Shown: positions 14,901 through 21,969, numbered from the stretch's first letter. The stretch: 27,072 nucleotides of DNA from Acidiferrobacter sp. (GCA_002694065.1 NZKZ01000092.1:1-27072), one strand, 5' to 3'. Numbers and translations are program-made. Notes: generated by a model from the sequence alone, not told the origin.

Positions 14901-16114
14901 CTTGGGTCTGGATAGGATCGTTCGACGTATCTGCCGAGGGCACGGATGGCAACTTCAGGCTTAACTACCCAGGGGACCCAGAGGGCTCCGAGCCCTATTC
15001 CGCGGACACGAACATCTGTGCCTGGAGCGGAGAAGATCTGTGGGACGCGTCCGTGACCTCTTACCAGGGCGCGGCTTACGACGGAAATTGCTTCGAGGTG
15101 ATGTCCGGTGAGAACCTGGGCGAGGTCGAGGCCACATTCGCATCCGCCGACTCCGATGGGGATTCCTACAAGGACCCCTACGACAGCTTCCCGGACGACG
15201 CCAACGAGTGGGCCGACTCGGACGGCGACGGGACGGGTGACAACACGGACCCAGACGACGACAACGACGGCTACCTCGACTCCGAAGAGCTCGACTGCGG
15301 GTCTGACCCGAATGAAGCGGACTCAATCCCAAGCGACAACGACTCCGACGGTACGTGCGACCCGCAGGACGCCTTCCCGGAGGACGCCAACGAGTCGGTA
15401 GACACAGATGGCGACGGTGTCGGTGACAACTCCGACGCCTTCCCGGAGGACGCCAACGAGTCGGTAGACACAGATGGCGACGGGGTGGGCGACAGCCTGG
15501 ACGCCTTCCCGGAGGACGCCAACGAGTCGGTAGACACAGATGGCGACGGGGTGGGTGACAACTCGGATCCCGACGTGGACGGCGACGGGGTGGACAACGA
15601 CCTCGACGAGTTCCCCTCCGACGACTCCGAGGGCACTGACACGGACTCCGATGGCCTCGGCGACAACTCGGACCCAGACGACGACAACGACGGCGTCGAG
15701 GACGAGCAGGACGCCTTCCCACTGGATGCGTCCGAGTCAGTCGACACCGACGGCGACGGCATCGGGGACAACGCCGACACAGACGACGACGGAGACGGGT
15801 GGTCGGACACTCAGGAGGCCGATTGCTCTAATGCGGGTGGATCGGGGGACAAGGGCGCCGCGTCCGTGACTCCCGAGGACCTAGATGGCGACGGCACCTG
15901 TGACGCCATAGACGCAGACGACGACAACGACGGCTTCGAGGACGTTCAGGACGCCTTCCCACGCGACTCCACCGAGTGGGAAGACGCAAACGGCGACGGC
16001 CTCGGCGACAACGCCAACCCACCTCCCAGTGACGGCATCCCTGGCTTCGGAGCGGCTTCCGCGCTCTGCGCTTCGCTCCTGGCTCTGGCAGCCTCGAGAA
16101 GGAGACAGGGCTAG
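11924..16114 (+). CDS. Surface-anchored tandem type-1 periplasmic-binding receptor with TSP3 stalk
   Basis: A 1396-aa surface protein. A signal peptide (hydrophobic residues about 14-35, ending SVQA-D) is followed by two homologous Leu/Ile/Val-receptor-type binding domains: about 47-420 (IGIMGDMSGPVSYF, LVVGAICSGASM, GIPHISPSSTSP) and about 422-815 (IAFMYDMSGPVSDF, LVVGPLCSHVSM, GIPYISPTSSSP). A domain shared with the giant protein spans about 826-1075, then about 15 TSP3 units to about 1360, and a PGF-CTERM-type tail (GIPGFGAASAL, hydrophobic span, RRRQG). Such folds bind amino acids, amides or other small solutes. No ABC permease or ATPase gene is nearby. ATG at 11930 is an alternative start: TTAATC at 11901-11906 lies about 26 bases before it. 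The stop is 2 bp from the convergent tRNA-Ser gene. Confidence 0.92.
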   Translation: MGMNEETIQCKNRGILAILLMILTAASPIIGSVQADHDSGGGSDGRIEVKIGIMGDMSGPVSYFWPAFHSAAEHGISHLNEEQDVYEFQPIYADSNCASSYAASAAQSLVDSGVTLVVGAICSGASMGANSVLSSYGIPHISPSSTSPALSNTSLHPGFFRTTPHDAMQAHSLATLTVSESSPALVHMTNDYSTHVAEAYEEAWNENGNQLCTTIDFEDQSANFSSIADEVIENYCDSVVLVSYQTEGAEVIEALSEAGFTGAIYGSDGIGYMISSDFDDASAADGVRYLRLQGDYHSQKADDFWEFCSNDDDCSSGIFTAEMYDAVSIIGEAFILSEMTNETLNDSIRYVGYQWEGASSEITFNEDGDVAGNGFSVHEYNYHETNYTLSDDFLVHLPPADFSFEPDSPLYGADVFTLLNPWSRENVDIAFMYDMSGPVSDFSAGFDASYEIAMDYLNSQQDEYWFNVVPFDSGCDGTTGQDAAQDVVDSGIGLVVGPLCSHVSMEVNSIFSAAGIPYISPTSSSPELSDSEEFEGFFRVIPSDGLDGPLLAYLLTVTDAGSGSNSPALVYDATDSFLEQTAELFEEAWASDGNPMCLDSDGDDLSFALYSSSPDYDTISEEIVSNSCDSVVIVTWGDSGIDMVESLRNYGFDEDIVSYYDMAFLDESDFDDPSDADGIIVAERSGYESVLSDHFWDACNANHECSGANAIFQAQAFDALSIVAQAHILSEEFDETLEEAIGYVGYQWEGASSEITFNGDGDVAGNGWDVCEYHYGSSGLELSCGGDPAWTHWSPPGFDFEPDSPLYGHDVFQWEIADFEMDTSVELFLEHVDVGEGTVEVSIQRNEILDPSIREEIDSDFGDGDGELSVTEGDAYSEHLIEESGLVPHWICFTWDEDGNNSVAPQDNRQQCENAGGYWNGPLGFISLDDEDGDGLPDSGPSLNGGPGGCSWTGASTPFAITTLNGVSPWCVDAILILSGFGDDGSEMAPVITWVWIGSFDVSAEGTDGNFRLNYPGDPEGSEPYSADTNICAWSGEDLWDASVTSYQGAAYDGNCFEVMSGENLGEVEATFASADSDGDSYKDPYDSFPDDANEWADSDGDGTGDNTDPDDDNDGYLDSEELDCGSDPNEADSIPSDNDSDGTCDPQDAFPEDANESVDTDGDGVGDNSDAFPEDANESVDTDGDGVGDSLDAFPEDANESVDTDGDGVGDNSDPDVDGDGVDNDLDEFPSDDSEGTDTDSDGLGDNSDPDDDNDGVEDEQDAFPLDASESVDTDGDGIGDNADTDDDGDGWSDTQEADCSNAGGSGDKGAASVTPEDLDGDGTCDAIDADDDNDGFEDVQDAFPRDSTEWEDANGDGLGDNANPPPSDGIPGFGAASALCASLLALAASRRRQG
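15368..15565 (+). repeat. Three near-identical 66-bp tandem repeats inside the TSP3 array
   Basis: Copies at 15368-15433, 15434-15499 and 15500-15565 each encode a 22-residue unit starting DAFPEDANESVDTDGDGVGD. The first 50 bp are identical in all three copies; differences fall in the last 16 bp. Such identity at silent positions marks recent expansion of the calcium stalk, while neighbouring TSP3 units have diverged. Confidence 0.93.
16036..16111 (+). other. PGF-CTERM-like sorting tail of the receptor
   Basis: The C-terminus has G-I-P-G-F-G-A, a hydrophobic alanine/leucine-rich span, and a terminal SRRRQG cluster. It matches the tail of the giant protein in layout and length, so the same archaeosortase-type enzyme probably processes both. 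Confidence 0.75.
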
Positions 16115-16116
16115 TT

Positions 16117-16202
16117 TGGCGCAGACGGAGAGATTTGAACTCCCGAGTCACTAGGACACCGGATTTCAAATCCGGCGCAATACCAGGCTATGCGACGTCT
16201 GC
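16117..16202 (-). tRNA. tRNA-Ser (anticodon UGA), CCA encoded
   Basis: Read on the minus strand, acceptor GCAGACG (16202-16196) pairs with CGTCTGC (16127-16121), followed by discriminator G (16120) and encoded CCA (16119-16117). The anticodon stem CCGGA/TCCGG closes the loop TTTGAAA, giving TGA, which reads Ser codon UCA. A long variable arm lies between it and the T arm (GGGAG, loop TTCAAAT, CTCTC), as expected of a class II tRNA. It is on the same strand as, and 42 bp downstream of, the oxidase operon, and its 3' end abuts the stop of the receptor gene. Confidence 0.95.
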
Positions 16203-16244
16203 AGCGTGCTTGCGTGAGGACTCCCACGGATGAACCTTGCAGCG

Positions 16245-16577
16245 TCACAGGCCGTAGTTGCCCGGTCTGCACCAGTCGGGAAGCCCCGTCGCTGCGTCCG
16301 GGTGCGTGAGGCCCACGAACAGGACCATGATGATGATGAAGAAAGCAGGGAAGAGGGCCGTAAGGGTCAGTATCCCCGAGTCCTCGTCACCATAGAGGTG
16401 CATGAAGATCGCTGCAATCATGAAGAACTTGGGGATGGCGATCACGGTTAGGATAGCTAGGGTGATCGTCGTGCCAAGCTCAATCCCTACCGCGGCCACC
16501 TCGATCACGGTTAGCACCATCAGCCCGATGAAGTTCATCCAGTATGGGTCCTGTCCAAGAATTTTGTAGTGTGCCAT
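16245..16577 (-). CDS. Cytochrome c oxidase subunit IV (small membrane subunit)
   Basis: This 110-aa protein has three hydrophobic helices (about 14-36, 38-61 and 70-90) and resembles the small CyoD/COX4-type subunit IV found with bacterial and archaeal heme-copper oxidases. Helix two ends with IPKFFMIAAIFMHLY, the family's most typical stretch. It is the last gene of the oxidase operon. The ATG at 16577 has GAGG about 7 bases upstream, but ATG and ribosome site are both duplicated exactly 29 bp upstream, where they open only a 9-codon reading frame. This subunit has no metal centre and is thought to aid assembly or stability. Confidence 0.85.
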   Translation of the reverse strand: MAHYKILGQDPYWMNFIGLMVLTVIEVAAVGIELGTTITLAILTVIAIPKFFMIAAIFMHLYGDEDSGILTLTALFPAFFIIIMVLFVGLTHPDAATGLPDWCRPGNYGL

Positions 16578-16620
16578 TATTTTCGCCTCAGTTTGTAGTG
16601 TGCCATTATTTTCGCCTCAG
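16563..16620. repeat. Exact 29-bp tandem duplication covering the subunit IV start region
   Basis: Positions 16563-16591 and 16592-16620 are identical. On the minus strand each copy holds the last bases of the subunit III stop region, the ribosome site, the ATG and the first five codons of subunit IV. Only the downstream copy is in frame with the rest of the gene. Confidence 0.97.
16577..16606 (-). other. Decoy mini-ORF made by the 29-bp duplication
   Basis: From the upstream ATG (16606) translation gives MAHYKLRRK and then TAA, whose last A is the first base of the true subunit IV ATG (TAATG). A ribosome starting at the copied site would stop exactly at the real start, which could allow re-initiation. 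Whether it is translated is unknown. Confidence 0.55.
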
Positions 16621-17750
16621 TATAGATAGAAGAACGGGAAGACCAGGACCCAGACCAGGTCCACGAAGTGCCAGTAGAGCCCGAAGTACTCGATCGAGAC
16701 CGCGTTGTCAGGGGTGTATCCGCCCCTAGCGGCCTTGAGAGTCATGTAGGTGAGGCCGACTATGCCGCCGAACACGTGTGCCCCGTGAGTCCCGGTGGTT
16801 ACGTAGAAGGTCGTCGCGCTGACTTGTATGTTAGCCATCATGTGTCCGCCCGGGTGGGTCCCCTCCTGCATCATAGCGTAGAGCGCCGTGTCCTGGTCCA
16901 TCCCGCCATGGCTCTCCAGGTAGTGAGTGTCGTAGTAGTGGTGCTGATAGTGGTCAGCGTTGATCAGGTAACCCTCTGCGTAGAGGGACTTGATGGTCGA
17001 GTCACCGTGGTTGAACTCGTGCATGAACTCCGGCAGAGGGAATCCGAGGAACCACTCGATCATCTTGAGGGTCAGGAAGAGAACGGCCAGGAACCAGGTC
17101 GTCCCGAGGTATCTTGTCACCTTCTTCCTCCTCACGTTCTCGTCGATGTCCTTCATCTTAGCATAGCGAAGTGCCTGAACGATTGTGAAGGACGATATGA
17201 TCAACGCGAAGGTGTTGATCGCTCCCGGCGCTAGGTGGAACCAGCTGGAGGCTATGAGGTGGCTTGCTGGCTCGAAGCAATTCACAGCAGTCCCCTCCAC
17301 CCAATCGCCCGAATTGAATACGGTTTTGCAGTTGGGTATCCCCAGTCTGTACCTCATGTAGGTGCTGAACAGTGAGGTGAAGACCATCATCTCGGACATT
17401 AGGAAAACCCATAGCGCAACTTTCCTGATGTCGATGTTCTGGAATGGCGTCCCAGTTGACTTGGGCTCCCAAAGGTGCATCGATTCCTTTCCATCGACCC
17501 CGTAGCTCCAGTCCTGCCTCCACCATACCAATAGGCCAACTCCTACGATGCCCAGTGAAACGAAGATTAGTGGGACGTTCACCCATCCCATGAATTCCCC
17601 CCACTCGAACGCCGCAGCGAGAGTGAACAGGAAGAGGGCGAAGCCACCGCTCATGATTATGGGCGCCCATGAGTTGTGTGGGGCACCGTGGTCCCAGTCG
17701 TGCGGCCCCCATGCACTGGGGTGGTGGTGATAGTGATCGTCTTGGCTCAG
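16617..17750 (-). CDS. Cytochrome c oxidase subunit III
   Basis: Subunit III of the heme-copper oxidase is a multi-helix membrane protein without metal centres that supports proton uptake and stability of subunit I. The body fits the COX3 family: WVFLMSEMMVFTSLFSTY, HLAPGAINTFALIISS, the TTGTHGAHVFGGIVGL block, and the final WHFVDLVWVLVFPFFYLY. The first ATG in frame (17654) would cut into the first conserved helix. The frame continues upstream with family-like sequence (GAPHNSWAPII before MSGGFALF) but has no ATG, GTG or TTG before a stop. A CTG at 17750 overlaps the subunit I stop (CTGA) and lies six bases after GGAGGTG, so I take it as the start, giving 377 aa. The N-terminus and one loop (HYQHHYYDTHYLESHGG) are rich in His. 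Confidence 0.85.
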   Translation of the reverse strand: MSQDDHYHHHPSAWGPHDWDHGAPHNSWAPIIMSGGFALFLFTLAAAFEWGEFMGWVNVPLIFVSLGIVGVGLLVWWRQDWSYGVDGKESMHLWEPKSTGTPFQNIDIRKVALWVFLMSEMMVFTSLFSTYMRYRLGIPNCKTVFNSGDWVEGTAVNCFEPASHLIASSWFHLAPGAINTFALIISSFTIVQALRYAKMKDIDENVRRKKVTRYLGTTWFLAVLFLTLKMIEWFLGFPLPEFMHEFNHGDSTIKSLYAEGYLINADHYQHHYYDTHYLESHGGMDQDTALYAMMQEGTHPGGHMMANIQVSATTFYVTTGTHGAHVFGGIVGLTYMTLKAARGGYTPDNAVSIEYFGLYWHFVDLVWVLVFPFFYLY

Positions 17751-20086
17751 TGTGCCACCTCCCCCGTGTCTTCATCGCTAACCAGTAGCCTCTGGAACCA
17801 GCGTCCTATTATCCCCGGCTCGTTCGCGATGTGCTCGTTCGCATCCTTCAGAGTGGGGATCCCCCAAGTGCCGTCATCTAGCTTGTATAGTGTGTGAGCA
17901 GGAGGGGGGGAGCTGGTCATCCACTCGAAGGACCACCCTCCCCATGGGTCGTCGGGGGCATTCTCCCCCCTGATCGAGGACGAGATCATGTTGAAGACCA
18001 GTATGAAATTCGAGAAGAAGAAGAGGAATCCAGAGACGGTGATGAACATGTTCCAACCAGCCGCTTCCATTGGGAGCGAACCCAGTGCCTCCTCGGTGGT
18101 GACGAAGTAGGTGTGGTGCCTCCTGGTCATCCCCCACACGCCCAACCTGTGCATCGGCCAGAACAGAGCGTTGTATGAGATGAATGCGGTCAGGAAGTGC
18201 AAGACGCCCAGCTTCTCGCTAAGCATCTTCCCCGTCGCCTTGGGCCACCAGTAGTATATCCCTGCGAAGAAGCCGAACACAGTGCCCCCTACTAGCACGT
18301 AGTGGAAGTGGGCGACCACGAAGTAAGACTCGTGCAGGTGCGTGTCCATAGCTATTGACGGGAAGAACATCCCAGAGATGCCCCCGAGTGTGAACGTCAC
18401 AAGGAACCCTAGAGCCCAGAGTGTGTGCGTCCTGTATACAAGCGATCCACCATGCATGGTCATCAGCCAGTTGAACACCTTGATCCCGGTTGGAACCGCG
18501 ACTAGCATGGTCGTCAGCATGGTTACGAACCTCAGCGTAGGGCTCATGCCGCTTGTGAACATGTGGTGACCGTAGACGATGAAGGCGACGATGCCTATCC
18601 CAGCCATCGCGTACACCATCGACCTGTATCCGAACACAGACCTCCTGGAACTCGTCGCGATAACCTCAGAGATTATGCCGAAAGAAGGGACAACTACGAC
18701 GTAAACCTCGGGATGTCCGAAGTACCAGAACAGGTGGCTCCACAGCAAAGGATCGCCTCCTGCGGCGATGTCGTAGAAGGCAGTACCGACCACACGATCC
18801 AGGTAAACTTGTATCAGGCCAACTCCGAAAGCCGGGATGGAGAGGAACAGCATCACGTTGGCAACCAAGATGGACCAGCTGAATAGGGGCATCTGCATCC
18901 AACCCATACCTGGGGCCCTCATCACGGCCATCGTGGTCAGGAAGTTGATCCCGGTCAGTGTGGAGGAAGCCACGAGCAATATCTGTCCAGCAGCCCACAT
19001 CGTGGTCCCGTGGTGAGCACCCTCGCTGACCACGTAAGGCGCATATCCCGTCCAGCCTGTGTCAGCCCCATGACCGGAGAAGACACCAGTGAAGATTAGC
19101 AGAGCAGCGAAGGGCTGCAGCCAGAAAGACATCGCGTTAATCCTGGGTAGTGCCAGGTCCTTTGCACCAAGCTGCAAGGGGATCATCCAATTGGCGAACC
19201 CGTTGATCATCGGCATCGCGGCGAGGAAGATCATCGTCGTCCCGTGCAGCGTGAAGAACTGGTTGTACTGTTCTTGGGTGAGGAAATCGTTACCAGGTAC
19301 AGCAAGTTGGATCCGGATAATCATGGCCATGATCCCGCCTACTCCTAGGAAGAACAGCCCTGCGACGAAGTACAGGGTCCCTATCTTCTTGTGATCCGTG
19401 CTGGTTAGCCAGTCAGCAAGCCATGGAGCGAAGTTGTCCCAGTCAAAAGCATCCGGGTCCTTCCTGTAGAATACGTACGCAAGAGTGATTGCAAGCAATG
19501 TTGCCGAAACGATGATCAGGACTCCCAGAACGACGAACGGATCAGCGGCCTCCAGTACCTCTATCGGTCCGCTAAGGGATACTGCAACCTTGCTCCACAT
19601 GTCACCAGATGACCCCCCTCCTGCTCCGTCTTCGTTCCCGTTGACGGAGTTGACATGGAGGACGAACTCCACGTTCTTGTCAGTAGTGGGAGCGGTCCAG
19701 GTCAATGTCCATGAGGTCTGGTCGTTTCCGGCCTCGGTGTGCCCAGCCTCATTTTCGTTGTATAGCTGTGCGGTGGCATCGTTGACTGAGAGAGACCCAT
19801 CGCTAGCCCAGAGGTGGAAACCGCCTTGGTTGGAGTTCCCCTCCTGACTCGGTCCTCCTTGGAAGGAAACCGTCAATTCATATGATTCTGAGTAGTTGTA
19901 ACTATCTGGAAGCCCCTGGATGGAGGCCACTACTGAATCGGATGGTACCGCTCCGTGGCAGTTGCACCCTGATTGCTGGACCCCAGAGATCCCCCCTGGA
20001 AGTGACTGTGCGGAGGGAACAGCCAGCATTGCAGCGATGGCGACTAGGGCCAATACGACAATCTTCGGTCTCCTTCCTGCCATCAT
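17747..20086 (-). CDS. Cytochrome c oxidase subunit I with N-terminal CxCH extracytoplasmic domain
   Basis: This 779-aa catalytic subunit reduces O2 and pumps protons. The core (about 225-745) has the low-spin heme ligands His281 and His595, high-spin heme ligand His593, CuB ligands His458, His507 and His508, and Tyr462 in GHPEVY. D-channel residues (Asp310 and Asn317 in GAKDLALPRIN), Glu460 and the K-channel Lys536 (PTGIKVFNW) are all present, so it is an A1-type enzyme. Unusually, it begins with a signal peptide (1-28), a beta-rich domain (about 30-175) carrying C41-N-C43-H44, GGFHLWAS and W-T-L-T-W-T-A-P-T, and a transmembrane helix (about 183-207) before the core. That domain resembles the Reeler-like/choice-of-anchor V type; this match is from memory and less sure. 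It overlaps subunit III. Confidence 0.93.
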   Translation of the reverse strand: MMAGRRPKIVVLALVAIAAMLAVPSAQSLPGGISGVQQSGCNCHGAVPSDSVVASIQGLPDSYNYSESYELTVSFQGGPSQEGNSNQGGFHLWASDGSLSVNDATAQLYNENEAGHTEAGNDQTSWTLTWTAPTTDKNVEFVLHVNSVNGNEDGAGGGSSGDMWSKVAVSLSGPIEVLEAADPFVVLGVLIIVSATLLAITLAYVFYRKDPDAFDWDNFAPWLADWLTSTDHKKIGTLYFVAGLFFLGVGGIMAMIIRIQLAVPGNDFLTQEQYNQFFTLHGTTMIFLAAMPMINGFANWMIPLQLGAKDLALPRINAMSFWLQPFAALLIFTGVFSGHGADTGWTGYAPYVVSEGAHHGTTMWAAGQILLVASSTLTGINFLTTMAVMRAPGMGWMQMPLFSWSILVANVMLFLSIPAFGVGLIQVYLDRVVGTAFYDIAAGGDPLLWSHLFWYFGHPEVYVVVVPSFGIISEVIATSSRRSVFGYRSMVYAMAGIGIVAFIVYGHHMFTSGMSPTLRFVTMLTTMLVAVPTGIKVFNWLMTMHGGSLVYRTHTLWALGFLVTFTLGGISGMFFPSIAMDTHLHESYFVVAHFHYVLVGGTVFGFFAGIYYWWPKATGKMLSEKLGVLHFLTAFISYNALFWPMHRLGVWGMTRRHHTYFVTTEEALGSLPMEAAGWNMFITVSGFLFFFSNFILVFNMISSSIRGENAPDDPWGGWSFEWMTSSPPPAHTLYKLDDGTWGIPTLKDANEHIANEPGIIGRWFQRLLVSDEDTGEVAH

Positions 20087-20092
20087 CTCACC

Positions 20093-20815
20093 TCAGTTGT
20101 GCGCCACCAATTTGGCTGCCATGATCGAGTGGGCATCACCGCAGTACTCTGCGCATAGGACCATCGACTCCTCTGTCATCGAGTCTGAAATCGGCAGCCA
20201 GAGTGTGGTCTGCTGTCCCGGCAAGGTGTCCTCCTTGGTACCAAGATGCTGGAACCAAGGTGCGTGGGTGACATCTATTGATTCCATCACCGCAAGGTAA
20301 GTCTCGCCCTTCTTCAGGCTAAGAACTGGAACGCTCCCGTAGACCTCCATGGTTTCCGTGCCCGTGTCACACAGGGTAGTCTCCAACTCCAGGCAGTCGA
20401 AACTCCAGAACCACTGCTGCCCCGTTATCTCGATAACGTGATAGCAATCCGAGGTTATAATCCCGTTAGAGTCCATCACGTTATTCGAGAACTTCCCTTC
20501 TTCGCACTCGTATCCGTGAACTCCGCCTTCAGTGGATGTCCAAACGGCGTCCAGGGGGGCCCACGAGTAGTATGTCAGCCACACTATCAGTATGAATGGA
20601 ATAACGGTCCAAGCAACCTCGAGACGCATGTCGTCATTGTGTTTGGGGAATACCCCCACTGCCAGATCGTCCACATTTGGCAGCTTCTCTCCGTCCTTGG
20701 AAGTGAACCAGAAGGAGTGGTGGTACAGCCACCCAAACGCGATTCCCCCAACAACAACGGACCACAAAATATAGTGATCCCAGAGGGTCTCGAAGATTGG
20801 TGTCATTACACTCAT
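20093..20815 (-). CDS. Cytochrome c oxidase subunit II (CuA)
   Basis: Subunit II accepts electrons from a cytochrome c or copper protein and passes them to heme a. Starting at ATG 20815 (MSVMTPIFETLW) it has 240 aa: two transmembrane helices (about 13-32 and 60-82) and an outer cupredoxin domain. CuA ligands are the His in DVTHAPWF and the C-x-E-x-C-G-x-x-H-x-x-M run (CAEYCGDAHSIM). The aromatic ITGQQWFWSF stretch typical of electron entry is present. There is no fused cytochrome c domain. An upstream ATG at 20917 gives a 34-residue basic extension with no membrane character, considered less likely. It leads the II-I-III-IV operon; a weak TATA-like TTATC lies at about 20850-20854. Confidence 0.94.
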   Translation of the reverse strand: MSVMTPIFETLWDHYILWSVVVGGIAFGWLYHHSFWFTSKDGEKLPNVDDLAVGVFPKHNDDMRLEVAWTVIPFILIVWLTYYSWAPLDAVWTSTEGGVHGYECEEGKFSNNVMDSNGIITSDCYHVIEITGQQWFWSFDCLELETTLCDTGTETMEVYGSVPVLSLKKGETYLAVMESIDVTHAPWFQHLGTKEDTLPGQQTTLWLPISDSMTEESMVLCAEYCGDAHSIMAAKLVAHN

Positions 20816-20996
20816 GGCTATCTCTAACCCTCCGCGGGCAAAATCCCCTGATAAGGGTCGCGGGTGTGACTTCTGCTGGGGCATGCTTCGTGTTCGGAAA
20901 AACACTAGAAGCGACACGGGGCAATTCCATTCCTAGTGGCCGGGACCAGGGCTAGGGTAAAACTGCCAGGAACGCGTTCATAATTCGGTGACTATC

Positions 20997-21521
20997 ATGT
21001 CAAAGAGGGAGACCATGCCAGAATGGACTGGAAAGAGATCGAAAGTCTCCGGACCACCCGAAAGGGAGAAGAGGTTCGAGAAATCTGCAATGGCTATTGC
21101 AAGATCCATTATCAGGAACAGGCCAATCGACGAAGGGGGCTTCAATCGCCCAATTGTGGTCGAGGGCATCCGGGATGAGCGGGCTCTGAGGGCCTTGGGA
21201 TTCATAGGCCCAATTGAGAAGGTCAACAGGGGTTGGGACAGACCCAGGCTAATCGCCTACTTGCACTCGGAATACTGCAAGAGCCCCACTCCCGACGGAG
21301 GCCCCCCCGTCATACTGCTGATGGACTGGGACCGCACTGGAGGGAGGATTCAGGCATCCATCAGAGAGCGACTAATGGCCATGGACTCCCAAGTTGACGA
21401 GGATTTGAGGGAGGTCTTGCTCAGGACCATGAAGCCAGAGGGCAGGACCGTCGAGTCCCTGCTCCCCCACGCCCCTGCTCTGGAGCCGTTGATCCAGCAA
21501 TTCCTCTCTGATATCGAGTGA
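20997..21521 (+). CDS. Small Toprim-domain protein
   Basis: A protein of about 174 aa built around one Toprim domain, the Mg-dependent fold shared by DnaG primases, topoisomerases and RNase M5-like nucleases. The acidic signature is intact: Glu in IVVEGIRDERALRALGF and the D-W-D pair in ILLMDWDRTGG. Stand-alone archaeal Toprim proteins of this size are conserved but of uncertain function; RNA or DNA cleavage is possible. The basic first 40 residues (many K and R) could bind nucleic acid. ATG 20997 is preceded by GGTGA at five bases; GTG 20988 is an alternative, with TAAAAC about 27 bases before it. Divergent from the oxidase operon. Confidence 0.85.
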   Translation: MSKRETMPEWTGKRSKVSGPPEREKRFEKSAMAIARSIIRNRPIDEGGFNRPIVVEGIRDERALRALGFIGPIEKVNRGWDRPRLIAYLHSEYCKSPTPDGGPPVILLMDWDRTGGRIQASIRERLMAMDSQVDEDLREVLLRTMKPEGRTVESLLPHAPALEPLIQQFLSDIE

Positions 21522-21525
21522 GCTA

Positions 21526-21969
21526 CTACTCTGGGATCGAAGGAGGCATTTCCTTCACTGTGTTCAAAACTAGGTGGGTTACGGACCTCTCTATTCCCTC
21601 CATGCTAGCAACCCGCTTGATCAGGTCATCCAGGTCATCCCTTTCCTTCGCCCTTGCGAGCACCATCGAGTCGTAGTCACCGGTGACGTCGTAGACCCCG
21701 TAAACTCGGTGGTCCTTGGCAATCTTCTCTTGGATATTGATCATCCTGCCCTTCTGAATCCTCAGCCCTATTACAACGCTGAGCCCCCATCCTGACTTGT
21801 CGGGGTCAAGCAGGACGGTGTAACCGCGTATCACTCCCAGACTCTCCAGCCTCCTGACCCTGTTACTCACCGTGCCCAGTGCCACTCCAACCTCCTCTGC
21901 AATCTTCCTCAGGGAAGTCCTAGCATCGGCCTCTAGGACCTTCAGTATACGACGGTCAACATCATCCAA
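21526..21969 (-). CDS. Lrp/AsnC-family transcriptional regulator
   Basis: This 147-aa regulator has an N-terminal winged helix-turn-helix (about 1-50: DDVDRRILKVLEADARTSLRKIAEEVGVALGTVSNRVRRL in sequence order) and a C-terminal RAM ligand/oligomer domain (about 65-140) with the family marks VTGDYDSMVLARA and GIERSVTHLVLNT. Such proteins sense amino acids or related metabolites and act as activators or repressors of nearby or distant genes. It ends 4 bp from the convergent Toprim gene. GGTGATTGCTTGG before the ATG provides a possible ribosome site. Targets cannot be deduced here. Confidence 0.93.
   Translation of the reverse strand: MDDVDRRILKVLEADARTSLRKIAEEVGVALGTVSNRVRRLESLGVIRGYTVLLDPDKSGWGLSVVIGLRIQKGRMINIQEKIAKDHRVYGVYDVTGDYDSMVLARAKERDDLDDLIKRVASMEGIERSVTHLVLNTVKEMPPSIPE

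Noticed and set aside
15368..15565. Possible CRISPR array from regular repeats
   Set aside because: The copies are contiguous and in frame with a protein repeat, with no unique spacers and no cas genes.
14961..15722. Arg/Pro-rich 253-aa frame on the minus strand
   Set aside because: Shadow of the TSP3 repeats of the receptor gene; composition is that of reversed Asp codons.
17158..17775. 205-aa minus-strand frame across the subunit I/III junction
   Set aside because: Out of frame with both oxidase subunits and low in hydrophobic segments; subunits I and III explain the same DNA with strong family motifs.
17740..17790. Frameshift joining subunits I and III into one fused protein
   Set aside because: Subunit I ends normally and the CTGA overlap with a good ribosome site explains the frame change without an error, though an A-to-C error at the start codon remains possible.
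20816..20917. Longer N-terminus for oxidase subunit II
   Set aside because: The 34 added residues are basic and low-complexity; MSVMTPIFETLW directly before the first helix is the usual layout.
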